A stretch of DNA of 64,000 nt from Morinoia aosen (Eukaryota; Arthropoda; Malacostraca; Amphipoda; Talitridae), in assembly GCA_030386875.1 (NCBI GenBank), contig CM059575.1, positions 51,986,859 to 52,050,858 of the forward strand, written 5' to 3'. Positions 1 to 11,640 of this stretch are shown one piece after another. Position 1 is the first letter of the stretch. Each line of letters begins with the position of its first letter. Under the pieces are notes generated by a model. That model worked only from the letters and a program-made list of their open reading frames with translations. It did no database searches and had not been told where the DNA came from. The translations under genes were made by a program, and so were the position numbers.

Positions 1-355
1 TCTCTATCTAGATAGTATAAGCAACACCCTCAAGGTATTCTGAAAGTTAAAAAAATTCTTAGATAAACCTTGCAAACCTGCGCGCACTATAAACACTTCA
101 GTTTCCCACTCGTAACTTTAGAAAGAATGTACCTATTAACTTCAAATTGCTCTCAAACGAAAGAGCGAAACATTTTCTATCTAGATAGTATAAGCAACAC
201 CCTCAAGGTATTCTGGAAGTTAAAAAAATTCTTAGATAAACCTTGCAAACATGCGCGCACTAAAAACACTTCAGTTTCCCACTCGTAACTTTAGAAAGAA
301 TGTACCTATTAACTTCAAATTGCTCTCAAACGAAAGAGCGAAATATTTTTTTACA
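1..355. repeat. 173-bp tandem repeats, left arm of fold-back element
   Basis: About two copies of a 173-bp unit are visible: the motif CTATCTAGATAGTATAAGC occurs at 4 and again at 177. The array continues out of the window to the left. The units are inverted relative to the array at 2131-2908. Confidence 0.85.
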
Positions 356-2130
356 AATGTGCAATAAACACATCCAAAAAAGTTTTCCGAAAACTACAGA
401 AATTCTTCGATGAACCTGTACGACTCACGCGCCGTCGAAAGACTCAAGTTGACTCATTCGCGCTCGCGCGTCGTCAGAACATCAAACTTTCCTGTGTTCT
501 CTGAAACGAAATAATATTCTTAACGTTACTTTCAATCAATAGACTATTTCATTTGCATTTGTTGTCAAATTCAATGCGAAATTAAGGTAACCCTTTCGCG
601 CTCGCGCGTGTTTGGAACATCTAACTTTACTCTGTTCTGAAAAATGAAATGATAATATCCTCAACGTTATATTCAATCAACAGGCCATTTCATTTGTATT
701 TGTTTAAAAATTCAATGCCAAATGTCAAGGCCGGAAACACATCGAACTAGACCGTGACGTATAAAACGATGACCATGTAAATTTTCTATACAAAATCATA
801 GCGGAGGAGCATAAGTTTCATTTCTGAGATTACATTCTTGAAGCGAATCAGGATATCACTATAATTTCATCATGTAATTCATCAGTTACAAAAATACATG
901 AACAACTATTTCTAACCTACAGCTACCAGTTGAAAAAGAATAAATGGAATAAGCCCATAAATACTCGTATTGACAGTGTTGCTTACAGAGTGAGCGAACA
1001 GTAAAAGTTTGTTGACCTGCAATAAAATTTAAAAAAAATTATAGAACACTGAAGCATTCTGAAAGAATGTGTTGCGACGTCAAAACAAATACATTCAGAA
1101 TGACATAACCTCAAAAATAATACATTAGCCTGTACAACAAACTTACCGTGGAAATTGTCCCGTGGGAAAATACATTAACGCATAAATGACCTGCTTCGCC
1201 GGAGAAAAGTAAAAAAAGACATACCTCACAAATCTGAAAAAATCACATAATTTACAACGAAATAGTTTAACATAAATATCAGTAAACATACTATTAGGAT
1301 TTGAACAACACCAACATAAGTGGACGAATAGGCATTTCAATGGTTGAACCTATAAATAAAAGTATAAGAAATGCAAGGTAACACACAAGCTTATTTTGAG
1401 ATAATACCCATGACCAAAAGACAAATACTCAGATTTAGCAAAAAAATAGAAAGAAAGACTGATAGCGTATTCTAGCTTTGAAAAAATTCGTAAGCACTGG
1501 GTGAAATCAAATATCAACTAAGGCCTACAACGGTGCGGGTCGAGTTCTACATAAACTTAAGTAGAACAGGGGAAAATTAAAGCATTTTATTTCAAAAGAT
1601 ATTGCTGTGGGTAAGGATGACACTGAGACTAATGATTCGCTTCAAGAATGTAATCTCAGAAATGAAACTTATGCTCCTCCGCTATGATTTTGTATAGAAA
1701 ATTTACATGGTCATCGTTTTATACGTCACGGTCTAGTTCGATGTGTTTCCGGCCTTGACATTTGGCATTGAATTTTTAAACAAATACAAATGAAATGGCC
1801 TGTTGATTGAATATAACGTTGAGCATATTATCATTTCATTTTTCAGAACAGAGTAAAGTTAGATGTTCTGAACACGCACGAGCGCGAAAGGGTTACCTCA
1901 ATTTCGCATTGAATTTGACAACAAATGCAAATGAAATAGTCTATTGATTGAAAGTAACGTTAAGAATATTATTTCGTTTCTGAGAACACAGGAAAGTTTG
2001 ATGTTCTGACGACGCGTGAGCGCGAATGGGTCAACTTGAGTCTTTCGACGGCGCGTGAGTCGTACAGGATCATCGAAGAATTTCTGTAGTTTTCAGAAAA
2101 ATTTTTTGGATGTGTTTATTGCACATTTGT

Positions 2131-2908
2131 AGAAAATGTTTCGCTCTTTCGTTTGAGAGCAATTTGAAGTTAATAGGTACATTCTTTCTAAAGTTACGAG
2201 TGGGAAACTGAAGTGTTTTTAGTGCGCGCATGTTTGCAAGGTTTATCTAAGAATTTTTGTAACTTTCAGAATACCTTGAGGGTGTTGCTTATACTAGCTA
2301 GATAGAGAAAGTTTCGCTCTTTCGTTTGAGAGCAATTTGAAGTTAATAGGTACATTCTTTCTAAAGTTACGAGTGGGAAACTGGAGTGTTTTTAGTGCGC
2401 GCATGTTTGCAAGGTTTATCTAAGAATTTTTGTAACTTACAGAATACCTTGAGGGTGTTGCTTATACTATCTTGATAGAGAATGTTTCGCTCTTTCGTTT
2501 GAGAGCAATTTGAATTTAATAAGTACATTCTTTCTAAAGTTACGAGTGGGAAACTGGAGTGTTTTTAGTGCGCGCATGTTTGCAAGGTTTATCGAAGAAT
2601 TTTTGTAACTTTCAGAATACCTTGAGGGTGTTGCTTATACTAGCTAGATAGAGAATGTTTCGCTCTTTCGTTTGAAAGCAATTTGAATTTAATAAGTACA
2701 TTCTTTCTAAAGTTACGAGTGGGAAACTGAAGTGTTTTTAGTGCGCGCAGGTTTGCAAGGTTTATCGAAGAATTTTTGTAACTTTCAGAATACCTTGAGG
2801 GTGTTGCTTATACTAGCTAGATAGAGAATGTTTCGCTCTTTCGTTTGAAAGCAATTTCAAGTTCATGGGTACATTCTTTCTAAAGTTACGAGTGGGAAAC
2901 TGAAGTGT
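2131..2908. repeat. 173-bp tandem repeats, right arm of fold-back element
   Basis: Four full units and a half unit recur with exact 173-bp spacing: the ATAC just before the TAGCTAGATAG-like motif lies at 2291, 2464, 2637 and 2810. The units share the blocks TTTCGCTCTTTCGTTTGA and AAGTTACGAGTGGGAAACTG and differ only by scattered substitutions, which suggests homogenisation or recent amplification. Confidence 0.9.
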
Positions 2909-5460
2909 AAAGTCGCGCGAGGTGGACTCAAGAAATTCTCCAGAAATTCCTGTACTCTTCACAAACCGTTTCTTGAACCGTCTCGGCTGAGGCCTGCCGG
3001 TACTACAGAGTTAGAAAATTTTTCAACGATTGACTGGTTACAATAAAAATATGTTGAGAATGTATTACTACTTTAACACATGATGAACTGAAATGATTTT
3101 GTAAAGTTGAAAATTATGACAAGCTAATCCAAATTCGTCTTGAGATTGAGAACAATCTTCTGAATTAATTATGCTCATGACATTCCTCTAATGCTTCTAC
3201 TGCACAAGCAATCCAGAACATAATATGAGCTTCTGCAAAGACATTGTAGGCAGGTAGTGGGATGTTAGCAAAGGCATATCAGTTAACTATTAGTACAAAT
3301 AAGTAGGAGTGGGTGTGAGAAAATTTTTAATTTAATTTTTTCCCGAAAAAATTGCTGGTTTCATTAAAAGTTTGATTCAGAAATGCACCACACCTTATCT
3401 CTAAAATCACAGCTGAGGTGACTCAGAATAGAATTTGTAATGTCACCACATATGTTAACACAATATTTTACTAACTTCATCATTTTTGACTATTTTATGC
3501 AATTGGAAACTACTCTCTTTGATACCTTATTTGTAATAACTTTTTTTGTCAAAAAATATAATCCTAATAAAGAAATCACATATGTACAAATAATTTTCAC
3601 AAACAAATAAAGTCAGATAAAACTTCAGTCAAAATACAATATGTTATACTCCCATTGAAAACAGCTCAGAGTCAGCCAATAAAACTTTGGAAACTCAGTG
3701 ACTGAAACCCTTCAAGATTTGCTTGAGTCTGAAGTTAGAGACAAAAGTTCTTTTCATGTAATTCCTTCAGTGAAGCCTTGGTTGATAGTACAAATAGTAC
3801 TAGAAAGTAATTTCCTGTAGTGATTACACAAGGTTATACTTTCCATCAGAAGGAGAGGCATTTTGAAATTTCACACATACATTCAAAATAATCCAAATAA
3901 ATATTATACCAACATTACAAAAATTGTATGATCTAATGCGATACATTACCACAGTATTTTAATATATGAGCAATGAATGCTTCACATTTCATCAAGATAG
4001 GCTTTCCAGAGCTGCACTCAATGGTTATATTTTTAGGCTATTATATATAGTTCTCAATAATTTTTCTCACTTAGAAAACAATTTGCACCATCACAAACAC
4101 AAACAAAATTGGCAGTAGTAGTTTACCAAAAATTTACTGAGAGTAACTACCTATCAGCACAAATAAATCTGAGGGTAGAGAAGTCTTTTCAATTAAAATT
4201 TTGCTCAAACCATGATTTTGCCGGCATGAATCAGTATTTCGATTCAGTTATACACCAACTTTCATCCACACGATTTTAAGAAGCGCAGCTGAACTAAATC
4301 ATCATAGTAATTTTAATGGTACCAAACAACTTAAGTAACTTCTTTATACCTTAATCCTTGCTTATTATAATAGAGTAACTTGAATGGTTACTTTGATGTG
4401 TAGTTGTTATAAATAAATATATATATAAAACACAAACGCACATATAAACTGCAACTTTTTCTTGTGAATGCACAGGGAATAATTTTAAAATTTCACGTTA
4501 CCAGTAAAACACATCAAAATAACTTAAAATACAAACATTAAGGATATTAGATCTTCGTCCACATATCATTAGCTATGAAACAATTTCAATGTTTAGACCT
4601 TAATACTTTGAAACAATCCAAACGGTAAACAGTTTCAACGCTCAAACTTGGATCACCGCAACGAACAACGAGCAATGTGATACCTTAACATTACGTTAAG
4701 CTCAAATGCAAATTCAAAATCACGAAGGTTCTAATAATTTTTCATGTTGATTAACTAATTTAAAAATATTTCATTAACAAGAGTTGTGAATTTATAAAAG
4801 TAGGCTTTTATATTTTTGATATGTTCGTTTTTTATTACTTCACATAAAATTATTTTGTTAGAAAATACGTCGTTAAGGTTTAGGATTGTAACAAATACGA
4901 ACGGGACAAACAATTGTACTCTCGTATTCTAACTCTTTTAAAACGAGAATATTTCAAAGCCTGAGTTATACAAGGAGTGGAGCCTGAAATATATTTAGTT
5001 TCTTGGAATCAAAATAGAATAGTGCATGAATGATATATATAGTGGGAATGTTCATATTTTATAAATAAACCATTATAGTCCTACATTTTTTAACTTCACA
5101 GTTTCACTTTTGTTATAATGTATAAAGAGTTAAAATTAAAACATTTGAAATTAAATTCAAAACACTTGAAGCCTTACTTAAAGAATTTGAACGTCATATT
5201 ACAATGTACAAAATTAAAATGTATAAATATCGAAAAACAATATGTAAAAATTCAATTGAAATATCAAAGCTCCAAATTAAAGTTTTCACTTTCACAATGA
5301 AAAAACATAGCTCAAATTACATCATGTGAAAGTTACGTAAACTAATTTATGTAATTTCATTTATCCACGAAAAATACATAACATAATTTTATCTGACTTG
5401 CCCTTGATTAAACTTAGACATGGGCTATTACACTGCCGTTAATTTCAAATTATGAAGTAT
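2909..5460. other. AT-rich sequence with no recognised feature
   Basis: No coding potential, RNA gene or clear repeat was seen here. Short AT-rich runs (for example TATAAATAAATATATATATA near 4410) and frequent stops in all frames suggest plain intergenic or decayed repeat DNA. Confidence 0.5.
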
Positions 5461-5671
5461 AGTCTGAAACAACCGTAGTTTTACCGTCATATTTTTACGG
5501 TAGGAATGACAGTCAGAAATCGACGGTAAATAACGGTCATCATCGTCGGCGGGCATTTTTAGCACGTAAAATTACCGTTGATCACCGATAATATACATAC
5601 CGTCAGAATACTTACGATAAACGATGAAAACCGATGATAATTACCGTTACCCCGACGATAAAATTCGGACT
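5461..5671. mobile_element. Possible short inverted-repeat element (MITE) rich in ACCGT
   Basis: The segment is bounded by AGTCTGAA on the left and TTCGGACT on the right, an 8-bp inverted pair with one mismatch. The interior carries about ten copies of ACCGT/ACGGT in both orientations. It begins exactly where the left signal-peptide exon stops matching its right-arm copy, so it probably inserted there or marks a rearrangement breakpoint. No target duplication is evident, because the exon sequence does not resume on the far side. Confidence 0.4.
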
Positions 5672-5672
5672 G

Positions 5673-5783
5673 TGTGCCTGGCACGAGGAGAAGCAGCAGG
5701 AAAGGTGCAATCCGGATAAACCAGATGGAGTTCTCAAAAACGGAATGGCATCTCGCGGCCGAGTGTAGGCGGTTCTTCTTCAT
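5673..5783 (-). pseudogene. Signal-peptide exon, left-arm copy, splice donor lost
   Basis: This is the minus-strand counterpart of the plus-strand exon at 37449-37575. It starts with ATG at 5783 just after a conserved splice acceptor (CACCTGCAG) and encodes MKKNRLHSAARCHSVFENS followed by a hydrophobic run containing APFLLLLLVPGT. The two copies share all but a few residues, and many of the base differences between them are synonymous (CAC/CAT, TTT/TTC, TCC/TCT, CGG/CGT). That suggests selection on the protein after duplication. In this copy the homology stops at GGCACA, where the ACCGT-rich segment begins, so the normal donor is missing. Function beyond secretion signalling is not visible. 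Confidence 0.6.
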
Positions 5784-6287
5784 GTCTCTCTGCAGGTGAG
5801 ATGAGATATAAATAAAATGCAGCTTTCACTTTAGAGTTAATGGCTAATTTTCAATTACATCCTGAGAGAATAATTAACAACAGTAAGTATGAGCACAGAG
5901 ACAAAAGAATTTCACGCCATTTTCCTTTAAAAAAGTTCTAAAGAAATTGTTTGAAAATAGTTGTTAAAAAATGCTAGCAAGTGGTGAGTGCGTACATAAC
6001 AGTTGTTTTTATTCAGCCAAAAATGTAATTTACTAAACGAAAATGAAAATTATTTCTACATTCTAGAGGCTCAGCATTGCGGGCAAATATTGATTCACTG
6101 CGTCAAATTAAGTTCAAATTACTTTAAATTACATGAACGGTTGAGCATTATTTATTCAACAAAATTACTGTGTAAATGCATGGCTCAGTTATGAAAAAAG
6201 GAAGAAACACGGAACTATAATGTATTTCATTCATCGCTTGCTAGAAAATAAATTTTCATGTGTAAATGAACAATGACATAATTGAAT

Positions 6288-7383
6288 ACCGGCTAGCCAT
6301 TTTTGAGAACCCATCTAAGACCCTTCCCGAGTTACCCTGACAAAAAGGGTAATTTCTAAACTATAAGACGTACAATCTTGAAATTAAGGCGTGACCAAAT
6401 TAATGGGCGTGACGAGTACAACATATTTATGTAATTAAAAAATTTTTTACGCCCCTGTGGGGGGCAGGAAGAGGGCCTCTCGTGGCCCGTCAATTGTCGG
6501 CTGATTTCTTCTATAAGGCTCATTTTGAGAACGTCATAATTCCTGAACTACTGCACCTAAAAACTTGAAATTGGGTTCATTTTAAGCGTCATTTCATCTT
6601 CTAAATGTGAGTGTATAATATAACTCTCATAAGCTTCCTGGCGAGGCATGGATAGAAGTTTTCCTACGCTCTCAATGGCCAGCCGATTTCCTCTATAAGG
6701 CTCATTTTGACAACGTTATAAATCCTGAACTATTGCATCTAAAAATTTGAAATTGGGTTCATTTTAAGCGTCAATTCATTTTCCAAATGTGAGTGTATAA
6801 TAAAACTGTCATACGCTCCCTGGGGGATGACAGAGAGCAAGGTTTCTCCATCTTCTCCCAGCCTGGTAATACGCGCTGTCGAAGGCTGCGCTCACCTAAG
6901 TTATGACGTGCTGTTTGAATTCTCGTCCAAAGCCTTGTCGTTCTAAGCACACTCCCCACATCGTACTGGGTCTTCGAATCCCGGATGTGACGATTTTTTT
7001 CTCAGTTGTAGAATAATCATTTTCGTGTGTCTTCCTCATGTAGACTTTTGTTCGACAATATTATAAGTATAGCTGTGCAATTGCATAACTTGCATGTTAT
7101 GCACTCTTAAGAATGTTTTATGCATTGCAAAAATTTATCTTGTGCATGTGCAAAATCTCATATGCAATTAATTACGCATGTACACTAAAACAGATGTAAT
7201 ATGCAAAGTGCTTCAAGCATATGCACAATATCATTGAATATATCCTGTAAGGCGAGTGATGTTATTTGATTGTCCTGTTTTTAAGGGAAAACTGTAAATT
7301 TGTTCCCTACTCCAGAAATTTTGTTCATTTATGGGACCTCTCGCATACATGCTCTCACTTGCAAGCAACATCACAAGTTTTAC
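6288..7383. repeat. Left terminal inverted repeat of the Mutator/Foldback-like element
   Basis: This 1.1-kb arm is the reverse complement of 12139-13225. Shared landmarks are ACCCTTCCCGAGTTACCCTG near 6330, the tRNA-B-box-like TTCGAATCCC near 6973, a block rich in TGCAT/ATGCA at 7070-7230, and AACTGTAAATTTGTTCC near 7290. It ends at CACAAGTTTTAC. The arms differ at scattered sites only. Confidence 0.9.
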
Positions 7384-7945
7384 CCGGTGGCACTGACTCC
7401 AATCTCGCAGGATTTCAACCCCGCCCAGCCCTCTCACTCCACCTCCGTGTTGCTACATAAAGTTGTCATTCGCACCAATAACTGAACTATGTAGTACTTC
7501 TGAGGTTCATTAACCTATTTGTACGTTATAAATTTATTAATAATCACTGCATTATAACCACTAAAAGTACTTAGTAAGTGAATACTACAGCGGAATACCA
7601 AAGTTAACCTGCATTAAATCGTTATAGTAAGTTTTGACAACGACCGCTGGTGTTTCAACATTCGACCCTCCATCTCGGCACGCAGAAACAGGCATTTTTA
7701 AACTTTTTTAAGTTAGCATTCAACTAACTGAACTTGGCCTAACCTAACCCAACCTAACCTAACTTAACGTAACCTCTTAACCTAACTTAACTTAACTTAA
7801 CCTAACCTAAATTAATTTAACCTAACATTTCTGCAGCTGCTTGGAGGTGTTGCTGTAGATGGTTGGAGGTGGAGGGTGAGGGCTGGGCGGTGTAGAAATC
7901 CTGCGGGATTAGAGTCTGTGCTACCCGGTGCACTGTCGTCAGTCC
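7384..7945. repeat. Short inverted pair inside the Mutator/Foldback-like element
   Basis: The sequence at about 7384-7445 (CCGGTGGCACTGACTCC and onward) recurs as a reverse complement at about 7850-7945 (contains GGGCTGGGCGGTGTAG). The two enclose about 400 bp that includes the AACCT pentamer tract. This may be a small nested inverted-repeat element, but no terminal target duplication was identified. Confidence 0.5.
7738..7826. repeat. Interstitial telomere-like AACCT (TTAGG) tract
   Basis: About 18 pentamers can be read in register, mostly AACCT with AACTT, AACCC, AACGT and AATTT variants and one short slip. TTAGG is the canonical arthropod telomere repeat, so on this strand CCTAA/AACCT is the expected form. 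The degeneracy shows it is an old internal tract and not an active telomere. Confidence 0.75.
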
Positions 7946-8624
7946 TGATCCCCAGGTTACCTTTTTGACCTGTTCTTCAGTTGTTAAATATGGTTCATCA
8001 ATAAAATACAATAGAGGTGTCCGAACTGAATTTAATGAAGTTTGAAGTATCTCAGGATTGCATAGTGTGATAGTTTTTGTACAGCTAGTGATAGTTTTCT
8101 TGTTCTCTTCTACACATAGGCCTACCTATACCTACAAAAGTGTTCAAGTGAAAATACAACAGTGAAATTCGTATCAATTTCCGAAACATATGCATTCAGT
8201 GAAGTAATAATAAATACCTCTGTTGTGCTCTGCCTGTTCGTTAAAAAATGAGAAAAACTCAACAAAGTAATCCCTCTAATTCCGGACATCCAACGAATTC
8301 CCAAAGTTTGCAACATTATAGTGATTTCGCTTTCTGGACTCAGATTAGTGCAATCAAATCTGCAATTGACATTTAGAGATTATATACTGATTTGAATATT
8401 CCTGCAATACTTCGTTATTCAAAACCTAATGCGAATGTTTGGTATTCTGGGATCTCCGAAATGAGAGGGATTACGTAGAGGAAAATTATGATAATTTGTT
8501 TCTAATTTTTTTATTAATTTCCGTATTGAAATTTAGCGATATATTCGATAATATGTTGATGATTGAAGAAGTGAACAAATGTCTCGTACTATTCTAATGA
8601 TTATCATTATTTATTAGTTAAACC

Positions 8625-8798
8625 ATGCCCAAAGTACCCCAAAGTGTAAGGAATGATACTTTCAAGAATGAATTCCCAGAATATGACTCTGGGGACGGAA
8701 ATCTGTACAATACTTATTGCGGGAAAACTGTTCGTTTATCTCGAAACATAATAAGAGTATACACTGTTATTGTCCATATATCGGATGAGACTTCATAG
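8625..8798 (+). pseudogene. BED/CGGBP1-like zinc-finger N-terminus, hAT transposase remnant
   Basis: A 57-codon frame begins MPKVPQSVRNDTFKNEF and continues with DSGDGNLYNTYCGKTV and VIVH. The order 'basic start, F..EF, DG..L...C.KTV, ...H' resembles the CGGBP1-like zinc-finger N-terminus found on some hAT transposases. The first zinc-ligand Cys of the usual C..C pair is replaced by Asn, and the frame ends early, so the finger is broken. A second small frame upstream (8248-8376, 42 aa, Ser/Gln-rich) may belong to the same transcript but is unrecognised. The remnant lies inside the Mutator/Foldback-like element. Confidence 0.4.
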
Positions 8799-8882
8799 TT
8801 ACCAATAACGAAGATAATCCTTTTGGTTCAGCATAAAGTTAACTAAAATTAACCATTTTCATCTACGATAAAATCACAGAAA

Positions 8883-8956
8883 GCTGGTAGCTCGCTATGA
8901 CTTCTGTAAGTTCCCTTCCGTGAAGGTGTCGCGGGTTCGAATCCCATCGCTGCCCG
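8883..8956 (+). repeat. tRNA-like sequence (SINE head or tRNA pseudogene)
   Basis: An A-box-like TGGTAGCTCGCTATGA (about 8885) is followed about 32 bp later by a near-perfect B box GGGTTCGAATCCC (8933-8945), the spacing expected in a tRNA-type Pol III promoter. I could not pair a convincing acceptor stem or read a clean anticodon arm, so a functional tRNA is unlikely. A tRNA-derived SINE head is the best reading. Confidence 0.45.
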
Positions 8957-9465
8957 GCCATTTTTGCATGGCTATCCAACGTAACTACCTACGTCAAGCC
9001 TTGTTTTACTTTGGAATCCAGTGAATATTTTCATGTTTTCTTCATTAGCAGCAAATGCATGATATTTTAAATGTTGAAGACTATCGTAATGAATCATTAC
9101 TTTAAGGTTCAATATTTGATATATCGCGCAAGTTCCAACTAACTGAAGTCCTTCATTCAGCAGTCGCATATTGCTTGCATATAAATAAATGAGAGTACTG
9201 TGCATACGACACTCCGCAATCGCATATATCTAACCTGAAGCCGCATATTTAAAGCTCTGACTATTTCACAAACGCGTCCATATATGCATGTGCATATTGG
9301 CACAGCTCTAATTATAAGCATTATTAGGTTTCCTCAAAGCGTTACTGCAGAAATAGAAAGTTAGTATCAAGTTCTTAGTCGGAAAAGTTATGCCAATTTG
9401 CCAATACAAAATATGCCAATACAAGCGCGCCCCAACGATAGTGTTCTCAACTATCCGCAGTTTTG

Positions 9466-9612
9466 GGCAGGTGCGGCGCAACAAGTTGCGGCCGCAATTG
9501 CGATCGCAACTTTTTCTGTTGCGGTTGCGGTTGCGATGCAAAATTTTTTGGAAAGTTGCGAATCTTTTGCGATCGCAACAATTTTTGACGTGTCTGACCG
9601 CAACTCGCTACC
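9466..9612. repeat. GTTGCG-rich palindromic patch
   Basis: The segment repeats TTGCGGTTGCG-type hexamers and holds two copies of the palindrome TTGCGATCGCAA, near 9495 and 9570. It is much more GC-rich than its surroundings. It could be the terminus of a small transposon, but no partner end was recognised. Confidence 0.4.
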
Positions 9613-9879
9613 GCAACATCACGATGTCAATTTAATTTGCAAAATAACTTCAACAAAGTTCAATACGCTTTTCATTCTCGTTTGAAACTAAACCGTACAG
9701 AGTACAACCCATCTGGCAACTGTTTATTATTAGCATTAAGCGATGCAGTGATACACATACACTTTGCTTACAGTATATAAGTATATTTTAATGTAACTCA
9801 TTATATAACATATGTTATTAGGAATGATGTGAGTTTTCGGTGTAAAATTATGTGTTATACGGCAAATTTACATAGCTAG

Positions 9880-10014
9880 ATGATGCGATTTGCCAATGAA
9901 CTTCAAATCGACGATTTTATCTGGGCGTCCTCTCTGCATCCACATTTTAAGCTAAAATGGCTAAACGAAGTGCAGAGAGTGGAGGTAATAACAACAACTA
10001 ATCGCCCATCTTAA
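9880..10014 (+). pseudogene. hAT-type transposase C-terminal remnant
   Basis: A 44-codon frame contains FIWASSLHPHFKLKWL, close to the [AS]..L.PRFKL+W signature in the C-terminal half of hAT-family transposases. Shortly downstream, near 10054-10092, the same strand encodes an acidic and Ser-rich linker (EDVDDEETSSTS), which hAT proteins often have before the dimerisation region. Stops separate the pieces. It probably belongs with the zinc-finger remnant at 8625-8798, with the middle of the gene lost. Confidence 0.35.
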
Positions 10015-10590
10015 TGACAGATCGGAAAATGGTATTTCAGCTTAGGGGAGCCGTGCCGAGGACGTAGATGACGAAGAGACTTCTTCAACGTCGTAATGAA
10101 ATCGGATGAGATGGAAAAAACGAAGAAAAGTTCGTTGAAACATTTTTGAAAGGCAACGTTGACCGTCATTACAGTGCATAGACATTGTCACATTGAGATC
10201 ATGAACCAGTATTAAATCATAGGAGAGGAATAACAAAAAGCAGAGGAATATCATATAATACAGGAGCTATATATGCATGGTTTTTCTTTATGCGTCTTGT
10301 AGGCAATACAAATGTTCTGCACTTCTCTGTTTTCTAATTTATTTGCTATATACAAGGAACTCCTATGAAAATATAGCTACTAGCTAAGTACCTTCTCATT
10401 ATTATTAGTAAAAAATGAAATTCATTTTATTTTAGGGTGCCCCAAGAAATCGAAGTGAATCGGACACAATCCAGTACTTGTTGCCCTTGTTTCCTGTCGT
10501 AAGAAATTTAACCAGGGAAATTTTCAGCTTCCTATCTCGTCTTTTACTGGTCGCGCATTTCATTCAGCTTTGTGCTGGGCGTCAGGTTGT

Positions 10591-10795
10591 GCAGCGGTCA
10601 CTGGCATGGCATGCAGCGGTCACTGGTATAGCGTGCAGCGGTCACTGGTATAGCGTGCAGCGGTCACTGGTATAGCGTGCAGCGATCACTGGTATAGCGT
10701 GCAGCGGTCACTGGTATAGCGTGCAGCGGTCACTGGTATAGTGTGCAGCGGTCACTGGTATAGCGTGCAGCGGTCACTGGTATAGCGTGCAGCGG
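10591..10795. repeat. 22-bp minisatellite (GCAGCGGTCACTGGTATAGC)
   Basis: About nine consecutive copies of a 22-bp unit beginning GCAGCGGTCACTGGTATAGC. Copies differ by only one or two bases (for example GGCATGGCAT in the first), which suggests a recent expansion. Confidence 0.95.
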
Positions 10796-11205
10796 TAAAT
10801 GTTGTGAGGGCATTAAGTGAGCTCTATTTTACAATAACAAATATTTTTCTTGTTTCATGAACTTCTTCCTTAGCTTAATGTTTCTATGCACCTTGTGCAA
10901 TGTGCATAGATTCCGCGTTCCTTCAACTCCATACTAAATGATGCCTTCATATCCTTCCTCTTTTTGAACATCTTTGTTGTGGTAAAGCGAGGCTAAAACT
11001 TTCTTATATAATAATAGTAATGCTTCCATAGGATAAACCAAGCTCGCGTCTCGTAGATACTTGTGAATCAGACTCCTATCACGATTTTCAAATTTTCGTC
11101 TGCTTGTTTGCTTTTTGCTTTTTCACCGGACTTATTGCGGAAATTTAGCTTTCACAAATCTTATGGTGCCTTATGGGGTGAGTAGAGGTGCGAGTGGTGC
11201 CTTAT

Positions 11206-11640
11206 GGCACCACTCACCCCTCTACAGCGAGGCACCACTCACCCCTCTACAGCGAGGCACCACTCACCCCTCTTCAGAAAGGCACCACTCACCCCTCTAC
11301 AGAAAGGCACCACTCACCCCTCTACAGCGAGGCACCACTCACCTCTCTAAAGCAAGGCACCACTCACCTCTCTACAGAAAGGCACCACTCATCCCTCTAC
11401 AGCGAGGCACCACTCACCCCTCTACAGAAAGGCACCACTCACTCCTCTACAGCGAGGCACCAATCACCTCTCTAAAGCAAGGCACCACTTACCCCTCTAC
11501 AGCGAGGCACCAATCACCTCTCTAAAGCAAGGCACCACTCACCCCTCTACAGCGAGGCACCAATCACCTCTCTAAAGCAAGGCACCACTCACCCCTCTAC
11601 AGCGAGGCACTACTCACCCCTCTACAGCGAGGCACCACTC
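11206..11640. repeat. 25-bp minisatellite (CACCACTCACCCCTCTACAG)
   Basis: About 17 copies of a 25-bp unit built on GGCACCACTCACCCCTCTAC plus AGCGA, AGAAA or AGCAA variants. An inverted partial copy (GGGGTGAGTAGAGGTG) sits just upstream at about 11175. Because 25 is not a multiple of three, the array reads open in more than one frame, giving spurious 95-136 aa frames with a 25-residue repeat. Confidence 0.95.

Larger units (their letters stand above)
1..2908. mobile_element. Fold-back element, left end outside the window
   Basis: Two long inverted arms flank an unrelated loop at about 851-1633. The left arm (1-850) returns as its reverse complement at 1634-2908: the sequence after 780 that runs through the GGAGGAGCATAAG motif reappears inverted near 1660-1690. 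Outer parts of the arms are tandem 173-bp repeats; inner parts contain a diverged 138-bp duplication marked by the motif TTCGCGCTCGCGCG at 457 and 595. No transposase is visible in the loop, so this looks non-autonomous. Long terminal inverted repeats made of tandem units are typical of Foldback-like elements (Drosophila FB, Galileo). The superfamily cannot be fixed because the left terminus and target duplication are missing. The right end is somewhere near 2908-3000. Confidence 0.8.

Noticed and set aside
8883-8956. Functional tRNA gene
   Set aside because: A and B boxes are present, but I could not form a sound acceptor stem or anticodon arm; a SINE head fits better.
11115-11525. 136-residue frame with 25-residue internal repeats
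   Set aside because: It is an artefact of the 25-bp minisatellite, which is open in more than one frame.
10591-11640. Possible CRISPR-like repeats
   Set aside because: The units are back-to-back without spacers of constant length, and the DNA is eukaryotic; these are minisatellites.
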